Shown here in pieces: positions 38,601 to 50,600 of a stretch of 64,000 nt of DNA. The DNA comes from Chiridota heheva (taxonomy: Eukaryota > Echinodermata > Holothuroidea > Apodida > Chiridotidae): contig JAIGNY010002211.1 in NCBI GenBank assembly GCA_020152595.1, positions 203,501 through 267,500 of the forward strand. The letters are read 5' to 3'. The first letter of the stretch is position 1; each line of letters opens with the position of its first letter. A program made the translations under genes and the position numbers. Under the pieces are notes generated by a model. That model did not search any database. It was not told where the DNA came from and saw only the letters and a program-made list of their open reading frames with translations.

Positions 38601-41600
38601 TAAGGTTCAAAATTTGGGGGATTTTCCCACCATATGTAATTTTTGGGTGGGATTTTGAAAGAAAAAGGGGTGAACTTAAAAGTGTTAAAATCATCAGACA
38701 TCTTAGTTTTCTCTTGACCGTGACGTTATTAAGTCTTTAATCTGAAAACTTACTTGTTATTGATAATATAATGGAAAAACAGGTTCATGCATGTAGCAGT
38801 TGTCTTTCTATTGTACTATAGAACTGTCTCTTCATTATGTGTTGAGGTATTTGAAGCCTTTGCATTTTGCTGGTCATTCCTTTTTTTTACTTAAAGAATA
38901 ACTTGTGAAAAATTGGAAGTGAGACATATTTAACAGGGATTGGGATCGACACTGCAGAACAGAGCAGTAAATATAAAGCATAAATCACAATCAACTATCA
39001 CTACACTTAATAATTACGTGACATGTGTATAAGTTCCTAAAATTCACATCTTTCCAATTCGTTGCATATATCTACATACATAACATTCCCAACTAGCAGA
39101 CGACACGATTGCATTACTATTATGTTGTATATTTCATCACGTTCATCACATGTGCACAATTTGTTTTGACCAATGCAACGATGTCACCATCGAGTGAGAG
39201 GCCTGTATTGGGCCTGTTTTTTGTTCTTTTTGCCAACTTTCATCAGACTTTGCCAGTATGGGGTGAAGGAAAACCATTCTAAATTAGATTTTTTTACTTT
39301 TTACAATATTTTTGCGTATTCTAAAATTTGATTTATGCCTAAACGATCATGGCCTGACTTGTACCGTAACTACCGTAACATATGAAGTAGTTGCGAGAAA
39401 ACTGTTTCGTTCATGTTTTTTTTTTTGCGAGATTTTCCCCCTTTATATAATTTTTTTGGAGGGGATTTGATATTTGTTGTAGGAATCCTGCAATCCTGCA
39501 TCTTAATGTGAACACTGATATATAAATCAATATACAGAGTGGGCTGAGCTCAATCTATGAGTGAAGCCAACAAGTATTTCTAAAAGTAAAAAAAAAATCA
39601 TGATTTTTCCCATTGATTTGTATGATAAGGATTTATAAAAGTCACTTAATTTCACAAAATTTTACTTCAATTTGTTTTCTTTGTTTCAATTATGCTATGT
39701 AACATTTTGTAATCTAGGCAAGATTATGTCATCAGGAAAAATCCATCTTGCTTTAACATGATAAGTCTCATTTTGGGACAATTTTATAACGGTAGGCTGT
39801 AAATATTGGCCTGGTCCAGTGTTAAGTTACTACACTATCAACATTTGAAACAACTTCATAATGCCATGAAATATCTTACCCACAAGCCATAATGGTAAAT
39901 TTGCAAAGTTTTCAACAATATGCTGTGCTCAACAAGTATAAAATCAAAATTGTCATTTTCCTCTACTCTACGAAGCAGTGGGTCGATTTTCATGGCCTTA
40001 TTAAAGTTATCAAATCAATACAAGAATTTACATATTATATTTGGAACAAAAGTTAGACGAAATAAAGTGACTTTTTAATTCCTTATCAAAATATCATACA
40101 ACTAAGATGCATACTATCAATCAAATGTAAAATCTTTAGAATGTTAGCTTCATTAGTGTATGACTAATACAAAAACATCATAAAGAATCAAAATCAATCA
40201 CAAAATTGAGAAATTAAGAGGTCTTTTGCTTTCTAGGCTTCATCTGAGAGGTACATCCATCGTATAATTTTTTCCATTTTTTAAAGCATTAGGTAAACCT
40301 TTGATTTTGATCATATGAAAAAATGAACATAAGAAAGTGAATATATTGAAATTTGTATAATCCATTGGCATCTTAAGAGGAGCTCCTGGGACATATTGGC
40401 AATAACTGGAAAAATAAATCTCTTTTTAAAACAACTGATGTACAAATAACACATTCTGGAAAGGCATGATTTTGTACTTCCATATTCCTACCTCCACAGT
40501 TAGATCTGTTCAGTCATATATCCTACTACTAAGACTTTTAATACAACACTCCATCAGATTACATGTCACTCATTTCACATTTTCTTCTTGCAGAATTCAG
40601 TTCTGCCTTCAAAAGTTTGCAAACATATAGTGTTAATGTATCACAAGTACATTTAACCTGATACAATAACCAGATACTTTTTGTAATCTTTCCAAATTCA
40701 CACCGCTTGCTTAGCAGGGGTATTTACGATAAATATACATAACATCTATGCTATAAATATATGCAATCTGGTCCGAGAGACCTGATTCACTACAGTATAC
40801 AATCAAAGCAAAAAGCTGCCGCTATAACAACCCCCTCTGTGGCTCACGAATTGCGACTCATATTCACTAAATTACCACCGAGGACTGAACCACAGGGGAG
40901 GCGGGAGGGATGTATAGAAGGTAAGTATAATTCTCATAAATACCCCGCTGACCAAGCGGGGTGAATTTACTTCAAATTATACCTTACCTTCTATGCTATA
41001 AATATATGCATTCAGATTGCAACTGTATCAACGGGAGGCGGGAAGTTCAGGTCGCCGCGACCGCTGAACTTTGTGAACCACTCCTGAAAGGTACAAGATG
41101 TACTCAGTTGACTCTAAACACTCGCTTGAGCGACAGCGCAAAGTTACGCGAAAACAATATCTCTTAACATATATACTACATAAATGTTAGGAGAAACAGC
41201 ATGATAGCTCACCTTAGTGGCTGGTTTTGTTCCATCTTGACAGAACTGTTATTGCAACGTTTCCCTGATGCCCAGGTACCTCTTTCAAGTAGGCTGACAC
41301 AAATATTGCTGGTGTCTTCCATACTGCTGTGCTCATTATATCAATAATGGGTACCCCTGAAGAGGGCCTTGGATGCGGCTTGACCACGCACTTGGTGTTC
41401 CTTTCATGCTCACTACGCAGGGCGGCAGAGTTAAACGTGATTGCCTGCACAATCCAACTAAGGTTGTGATGGTTATCCGGTCAACCGTTTACCTGCCCGT
41501 TTGTTCTGTTATCCGTTTAGGAAATCATGCTCCATGTAAACAAATGTTATTTCAATTTTTATGTTTTTTTCATTTATAAGTTTTGAATAAGTTCACAAAA

Positions 41601-44600
41601 CCATCTAACCAACATTTTTCTTATCATGTCAATCTTTACCCACTAAGTTATTGCCTTCACATTTCACCCAGGGTCCATATGCATAACACTAAACATTTCC
41701 ACTGTACATGGGTTCGGAGGGAATGCAGCTAGCTTCACTCATAAGGAAGGCCCAGGCTAGCCCTCATTAACATAACCGCCAACTACACACACAAGAAATT
41801 TCCGCCCATATCCATTCACTATCGAATCACAGTACATATCTCCCAACCACTGACCAGCCCACATGCAAATCTTTCACTCACAGCCACACTGTAACTCCTA
41901 ATAAGGTCATGGGGATACCATAGTAACTTTTTTTACATTCCACGTGGAAGAATCATTGAGTGGGCCACACAATATTTGAGGGGAATCCCACGTTAAATCC
42001 GAACTGCACATATCTTAGTCACCTTTGGATATCTCAAGCACGAGCTTTTGCGGACATGCAGTGTGTAAACATGTGCAGTATATTTCATGGCGGTTTTGGC
42101 CTACTTAACTGCTTAACTTTGTTGACAGTGCTTGGATTATTATCAAGATTATTGAAAATAAAGTTTTGTTTTAAATTATTTTGCAGGATTGCTTACGGTG
42201 TGTTCCTTACATATTTTCTTTAATGAAAAACTAGGTTTGTTAGTACGCAGTATTGGGATTTTCGTGGTTGTTTTCATTTTCTTGAAGACATTTCATCATG
42301 TGTAATGAAAATGATTGAACCTCAGTGGTGTGCGTTCCCTTTCCATTAGTACCATTTATTTTCCATGAACTTTCGTCTTGGATTTATTAGTTAGGAATAA
42401 AATTACCACTCTCGTTTTCACTCATTTATAGAATTGACCCCAACATGTAAATGCAATCCATTCCTATAAGAGCAGTAAGCTTTGCAAGTTTGCATAAGGA
42501 AATAACCGATACATGCATGATGTGAATGATTACACACATAAACAGTATAGAATATTACGTCACTGGATAATTATGTCATCACTTTTGGTTAAACGCTTAA
42601 CCGACCATAATGGTGATGGCTGTACGTTTATGAAAAAAATGCTAACAGTAACCTTAATTCCAATGCAAAATGGTGCCCCATGACACTGCGCGATGTGGTT
42701 TTTGTAGAGATACAAAAAGTGCCTTAGAGTCGCCTAGCTCTAAGTGATTGAGTATGTTTAATATAATATTTCAGACAGCGGACTGGGCACCAGACCATGT
42801 CCTCTTGAGTGTCTGAAAAGGCTGAAAGAGACAAAAGAAAAATTGCAAGGTGGCAAGAACTCCAAAGTCTGATTTTTGGCCACAAAGGATGGGTCCGAGA
42901 ATAAACGGACTTCCCCTGACTCAAACATGATGTGTCCTGTCCCTAAGGAGCAGGGTGTGAATTGCCCCTCTCCATCTTGCAGAGGCTGCTGAGAGAAGTA
43001 TCACCATTTTTAAGGTGAGTTCTTTCAGGGGACAGGAGGCAAGAGGCTCGAACAGTGGCTATGACCCCTATAGTCGCCGAATGCGGAGAAGACGCTCTCT
43101 TATTGCACCAGGTTTGGAAAATTTTGAGTTTGAATTATACATGTCCAGGGTGAAGGCCTTTAGGGCCTGTGCCGCCATTCGAGCAGCGTCCTGTGAAAGA
43201 CCCTGCGCAAGCATTGATTGGTGGACAATGGCCACACAGTCAAATGTAGTGCCCTCGGATTGTAGTGGAGCTCATCTGACCCTGACATGGATACCAGGTC
43301 TATGCGGTTTGGGAGCTTGTAGGGGTATCCTGCTACTAGTCTCAGCAGGTGTGGTACCAGGACTGGCCTGGCCAGTTGGGGTTTACCAGTAGTAGGAAAT
43401 GGCACTGATCTCACTCTACTTTGTCCAGTACCCTCGGGATGAGAGCGAATGGCGTGAAGGTGTAGCCTATGAAGCCGTTCCACCGGATAGTTGGTGCATC
43501 GACCCACCACACCCTGAGGAGCGGGGTCAGAGCGCAGAAAATTGATAACTTGTGGTTGGTCAGAAAGGCAAAAAAAAAAGCATGTCCCGATGACCAAAGG
43601 TCAACCAAATGGTCTCAGCCACCTGGAGATGAAGCGACCACTCTGTGGGGGCCCCCTGCAGACATGATAGGAGGTCCGCCATCATGTTCTCCTTGCCTGG
43701 CAAGTGAATTGCTTGGAGACAAAAGTTGTGTGCAATTCAGTAGTGATTTGGTGTTCGTACCTCCTTGCTTTTTGACATATGCCACTACCGTGGTATTGTC
43801 TGTGTGGACTAGAACCATCTTGAATTTCATGGGGCACAGGACCTCGTTCAGTGGTTTGAGGTTCAAGATAAGCCACCACAAGCCCCCTTTCTTGGGGTTC
43901 AGAAAGAAGGTGGACATAAAAAGGTATTACGGTAGTGATGATACCACGGTAATTGCCCTTTTCCTTGTTAGCTCTTTGATCTCCCCGCATAACAGCTTTT
44001 TTAAGCAAGAGTGACGCTTTCTGATGTAAATACACTGTGTAGGCCCTCCGGAGATCGTCGGATCTGAGGGTAGACACCTTAGGGAGGGTACCAGCATGGC
44101 CGTGGAGTGCCTTGTAGATTAGGAAGGGAAAACTCTTTTAAAACTGTCTGGTTTGTTGGTGGCCTGAATGATTATGATTTTGGGGACTGGGGCTGAGGAA
44201 TGGTCAATGGAGGTGGGTGACAGGGAGGGGAGAGATAGTCAAGGCGGAAGCGTTTGGTCATGTTGGAAAAAAATACCAAGGGCCAGGAAATCAGAGGCAA
44301 CTAGGGAAGAAAAAAAGAAAACAAATTGTAGAACTACTATACAAGAACCACTGTACAAGTACCAAAAAGGGCGGGTAGGCCTGGTCACAACGGGAGGGAA
44401 AAATAAAAAGGAACGATCTTACTGAAAGCAGTCACCCATCCACAAAGAGGAAATCCTGAAAGATGAAAAAGGTGTTAAAGTTTAAGTGGAAAAGGGCATT
44501 GTACAGTATAATCAGAAGTTTGAGAGAACAGATAGGAAATCACATTGCTCTCAACACGTCGTAAGCTCACCTGTGAGGGAGGATGACCAAGTGTTATAGG

Positions 44601-47600
44601 GGATATACAGTAAAACATATTCTAACGAGGGAATGCATAGGAAAAATCAACCTTAGGCTAAGGCCTCGTTTGTAAGAAAATATTCTACAAGAATAGGACT
44701 GAAAGCTCACCCAGGGATAATAATACTCTGAAAGAAGGCAGACTCATAATAGATATGCATTATGATGATAAAAATTAGTTTGAATCTCCGTAGCTTGTCT
44801 ATGCAAGCTATACACTGAGGTCTGTCCAACACCAAGATAGGCGGCCAAGAAAAGTAACCGTACTACCTGTATTTCCTCGAAAAAGGGTTCCAAACACCTC
44901 AAACCTGTGGCTAGGTAGCAAGAAAGCAGGTGGAAACTCTTCAGAGAAAGATGAAAACTTTTGCGGGTATAGAACCAGGGATTTCAGCAGTGAAATCTAG
45001 AGACCTTTGTGCTCTACAGCTTGCCTTGTAGACTCGCAAAAAGAAAGTGAATATGTGTCACAATATGTGAGCCACAGAGGAGGGCGCTATAGCAGTGGCT
45101 TTTTGTTTTGGTTGTATAATGTGGTGAATCAGGTCTCGGAGACCAGATTGCCTATATTCATAGCATAGAAGGCAAGGTATAATTTGATCTAAATACTTCT
45201 CTACAGACGTACTTTGGGATTAATATGACCTCAGCATGTACTCGGTCACTAGAAGCTATCTTAGCAGGTAGAATGACAACATCTCCCTTCCCCCTGTGAA
45301 TGCTGACATTAATGTCTCCTGCAGAACATGATGTTGATACTGACACAAGGCTCTGAGTTGAGCTGGAATTATTGCTGCAAAGAGACCATTTTTAAGACTT
45401 AGTAGAGAATAGTAACAATGTAAGTTTGGATGGCACTGAAAACAACAATATATACATTTCATCCACTAAAATAAAAATAAAAAATCACAAAAGTGTAATA
45501 AATAGAAGAATCGTGTAGGTTGCTTACTGGTATGACACTGCTTACGAGTATGACACTGCAGATCTGGCACAAATCTTTTATACACACATGACCAATGATT
45601 GGTCCAACTTTGACAGATTACAAAAAATCCTTATAATTCTACAACATATGTTTCTGCTACAAATCAAATTTTAAGGAAGTCACATGTCTTTTTTTCAATC
45701 TCAGAAACCTTTCCTTTGGGTACGACTCTTTACCATTCTACAAAAGGTCAATTCACTACAATCACATTAGTCTTTACTCTGATCCCAAATTCAGAGAATA
45801 TTTTACTATTGGGAGGACTGTACATGTAGCTTCAAAAGTGTAAGCTTGGGTGTTTCCATAAATCAGGGGTCCAAACATGTGATATGTTTGGTGTGTTTAG
45901 ATTGCACAAAATCACAAGGACATTGTTATTTGTAGATCTATTATCCATAATTAAAAGAAAATATTAAGATTATATCAAGACATTTCTATTCAAGATAAGA
46001 TTCTCTAAGTTAGGTTCCCATTCAAGAAATCAAGACACTAAAACTCAAAATCTGACTGCTACAATTTGAACATTTGTGATGTCATCAAAGAAATACAGAC
46101 CTCCGTGGTAGGTTGGTTAGTGCTTTGTCCTCTCACCTGTATGTCCCGGGTTTAAATCCCGATGGGTCTGCAACCAGTGAGTTCACAACTGTTATCAAAG
46201 GCTGTGGCCGTCTTGATATAATGTCCAGCACTGGATGCTTTCAGGACATTAAACCTTGCTATGCTATGCTATACTTTCCCTTTTTAGAGGCTGTATATAT
46301 ACAGACGTAGAAGTCCACTGTTATAGAAGTTAAAGATTACTGCTGCAGATCATTTGTTTACAAAGTTCTTCCAGCTTCCCATTGCACATACCAGAACATC
46401 TGATTGCTTTGCAATCAAAACTGATCATTTCTTGTGGCCACTTGTGATGGCTATTTAAAATCTGATTCCTATCAAGATATTTCACCTATGATCAATACCT
46501 TTTGAGGTTTCATAACAGAAAATTTTCACTTTATACTTAAGAGCTCACCTGAGTTGCAGCTTCACTGTCTTGTTCTCTTCTGCTGACAAGTGCACAATCT
46601 CGGGTAAAGTGCTAATGATGACCCCACACTTGTTTTCAAGCAGCTCCTGTTTTTGTTTCACTTGTATCTGCTGACCCCTGAACTCTGCAAAACTTTATTA
46701 AACAAAAAAGAAAGGTTGAACTTATACAGAGATTAGTGTTAAAGTAATAAAAAGCTTTCCTTTTAATACTTCTTGATGCATTACAAACTGTATTAACAGT
46801 ATTCCTACAAAGGAGGCAAATAATTTACATCTACATCCACAAGAGGGGGGAGGGGGGAATTGGGATGTTACCAGGGATTGGGGTGTTCGTGGGGTGTTAG
46901 GAGGATTGGGGTGTTCATGGGGTGTTAGGGGGATTGGGGTGTTCATAAGGTGTTAGGGGGATTGGGTGTTCATGGGGTGTTAGAAGGATTGGGGCGTTCA
47001 TGGGGTGTTAGGGAAATTGGGAAGTTCATGCACATGGCACCACAGTCAGTGGTGTTGGGGTCGACTAGCTCATCTTGTTGGGTGAAAAGCGAAAATTAGT
47101 AGCCTGTCGATGACCCGTAGTTCATTTAGTAGCTTGTCGATGACCTGTAGTTCACTCAAGTCAACCTTACCTCCTCGTGGTGTCCCCTGGTAACTAGTTC
47201 CATACTGTGCTAGGCTAACAAGGCTCTGGCTAAGGGAAGAAGAACCCTGAAACAAAACCTGCTGCTATGGGCTAACAACCCATTCAGCTCATTTAATTGT
47301 AATGGAAACTGCAGGTGCACTAGCTAATGCTGGTAATATTATTGGCTTTGGGAGTATGATGATCCAAATTCCTGAAAATGACAATCTGAGGTTTGTGGAT
47401 AACATGACGCCAATGGGTGAAAGCCACAAGGAAGCTCATGGGTTGATGACGCCAATTACCAAACCCACCAGTAGCACTCTTAGCTGGAATGTAAGATCGC
47501 TTTTCTCAATTGGAAAAGCAGCTCAACTCGCCAAAGATATGGAGCAGTATGATATTGACATTCTTGGTATAAGTGAATGTAGGTTGACGGGCTTTGGTAA

Positions 47601-50600
47601 AGTCAAGCTGACTACTGGCGAAAATATTTCATTTTCGAGCAGAGATGACGAAATGCATTCATTATCAGGGAGTTGCATTTATGTTATCAAAGAAAGCTGA
47701 ACAGACACTATTAGAATGAAAACCTATAAATGAGAGGTTGGTTTATGCAAGGTTTTTCTCCAAGTATATTAAATTGTCAATCATTCAATTCAATTCAATT
47801 CAATTTATTTTTCCATCTTCTCATGATATTTACATAACAACAAAACGGTGAAGACAATACAATGCAACAAAAATAAGTAAGAAATTATATAAAAAAATTA
47901 ATTAAAATTACAGAGAGAAAATGGTAGGGCTTAGAAGCCGTAGCTTGTACAAGAAGCCCACCAGAATAAATATAACATGTATAAAGGATATAGCATGATA
48001 ATAAACCCCCTTCTCAGAAGGTCTGTATGCCCTCCTACCCCCACCTCCCCCTCCCCTTCATTGAGAAAAAGAAAGAAAATCCGTTGTGATGTGGAAAATA
48101 CTAGTCAGAGAAAATGTAAGAAGATCTATAAATGTTGATACTTAAATAATAGATTATTTTTTAACATAAATGAAAATGAATTGAGAGACTTAGTATTTCT
48201 TAATGTATGACTTAAGCTATTTCAGAAATTAACACCATAACATACGATAGAACGTTTAAAGGCATCAGTATTTATGGGCAATGAAAATAAATGTCCAGAG
48301 GATCTGGTGTAGTAGTTATGTATATCATAACTGAAATTAAAGTAATCATTATAGTATATGCTCCCACAAATGATGCAACTGATGAAGACATGGAAGATTT
48401 TTATGATCAGTTACAAGCCCTGGTAGATGGAGTTCCCAAGCATGACCTTTAATCATAATGCGCGACTTGAATGCCAAAGTAGGATGTAACAATGATGATT
48501 ATGATAATGTTATTGGAAGGCATGGCATTGGTGAAAGGAATGCTAATGGTGAAAGGCTTTTGGACTTCTGTGGTATCAACAATTTATTGGTGACTAGCAC
48601 AATTTTTCTACATAAACTTATTTATAAACAGACCTGGACTTCCCCAGGAGGGAGAACAAAGAACCAAATTGATCATGTGCTTGTAACAAAGCAACACAGA
48701 ACCTCCATATTAGACACAAGAGTGACGGAAGGGGCTGACATTTCAAGTAATCAGCACTTGATACGGACCAGGATCCGATTAAAACTTAAAGGAAAACCGA
48801 TAACAAAGACACGTCGACCAAAGTATGATACCATCAAGTTACAGCAACCAGCAATCAGAGAAGAGTTTTTAGTTGAACTACGAAATAGATATGAAGCTTT
48901 ACAAGACTACTGTGGTGAGAATGAAGTACCTGATAACATTGAAGAAGTTGAGAGTAAGTGGCAGACATTTGAAGAGGTATACAATGGGGCTGCTAAAAAG
49001 GTCTTTGGGTACAAAAAGAAGGGCTAAAAGCCATGGATCAGCAGAGAAAGTTTGAAATGTGTTGAGGAGAGAAAACAGCTGAAAGTTAAGATTGAGAATG
49101 CCAAGTCAATTAAAATTAAAGATATTATGAGAGCTAAATGTGCTGAAAAAGACAAAGATGTGAAGAAAAGCTTAAGGAAAGATAAAAGAAAGAGGGTTGA
49201 CATCTTTGCTACATTTGCAGAGGAAGCAACAATTTGTAATTAAAGAAACAAGGTTGGGAGTGCTATAAGAGACAAGGACGGGAATCTATTAACAGATGAA
49301 AAAGAAAAAAGAGAGATGGAAAGAGCATTTTGAGGATATAATGAATAGACCAGATCCTGTTTTTCCAGCTCCTAACATAACATCTTACCCTGAAATAGAC
49401 GAAATCAGTACCAGTTATATTACAAGAAGTGAAATAAAAGAGGCATTGATGAAGCTAAAGAATAGCAAAGCTGCAGGCAAGGATAATATAAATGCCGATT
49501 TGTTAAAAGTTGATATATGCACATCAGTATTTTGGCTAGAAGAGCTGTTCAGAATTGTATGGAAATAGGAAGTTATACCAAAATCATGGAAGCAAGGACT
49601 GATAACAAAAATACCTTAGAAAGGCAATACTACAATACTACTCAGTTATGGAACAACTTACCTCATCATGCTCGATATCATCAGGACCTCAACACATTTA
49701 AAAAGACTGTAAAGACACTTCTTTTGAAGAAACCTCATGTTACTTAATAACTGTTTTATTCTTTGTTCTTGTAAAGCACCCTGAGCTGTTTGTTTTGTTA
49801 CGTGCAGGCTTTGGCACTATGTACGATTATTGTTATTATTTCTTTATTCTCCTGCCAGTCACTTGAACATGGATTACTCCTTATAAACCTTTCCAGGGTG
49901 GGAAATAAAGCATCATATCATACACATGATGTTCTCTGTACACTACATTCTGAACAAAAATACAAGACAGGCAAGTAAAATCTAATCTAGAAGTAGACAC
50001 TTCTTAAAAATAATCATCTAACTACATTACAAACTTAATCAGTGTTTTTGATGCTTCATATTGTAATAGTAGAAACTGGGCCAAGCTAAAGTAAAACGAG
50101 AACCTTGAACTATTTTTACAAATAACCTCATCTTCTTAGGAAGAAGTCTGAGAGAACAATCAAGATAAAATGCTATCCAATCTATGTCCTTGAATTAAGA
50201 AGACGTTATAACTACAGACTTACCTTTGTACTTTTCTCTTGGGATGCATCTCTATGGCTCGCCACTTCCCTTTACTCTGCTCAGATTCAATGGCAACTCC
50301 ACACACAAGTTCACCCTTCTTTGGCCGATAACCATTATCACAGCACTGGAAAGAAAAGTAAATCCTCCCATCGACATAACCATAACCAGGGTAAACCAAC
50401 GACACTTCCCCTGTAAATGTCTTCTTCCGCAATGGTTGTATAGATAGAATAGTTTTCTTCCCACTGGTTGTATTCCACACTGTTTTACAAAGCACCCAAT
50501 CTCCTCGATATGGTTTAAAGTCATAAGGTATTGTATCAAAGCTGAACTCTAGATGATCGTTTATTAACCCACCTGCAATCTTATCATACTTGGTTATTTT

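Larger units (their letters stand above)
40733..45190 (-). mobile_element. DIRS-like retrotransposon with inverted terminal repeats
   Basis: The left repeat (about 40733-40860) and right repeat (about 45068-45190) are inverted copies; both contain CTATGCTATAAATAT-like sequence and GAGACCTGATTCAC. The minus strand between encodes RT fingers (FFLNPKKGG and ILNLKPLNEV) running almost directly into RNase H (HTDNTTVVAYVKKQGG). The DIRS linker (LPNRIDLVSMSGSDE and ALHLTVWPLS) and tyrosine-recombinase pieces (WCPVRCLKYYIKHTQSLR at about 42.77 kb; IIDIMSTAVWKTPAIFVSAY at about 41.33 kb) follow. This order and the inverted ends are diagnostic of DIRS. Most of the RT palm is deleted, the recombinase is split by about 1.2 kb, and frames are broken. 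Confidence 0.8.
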
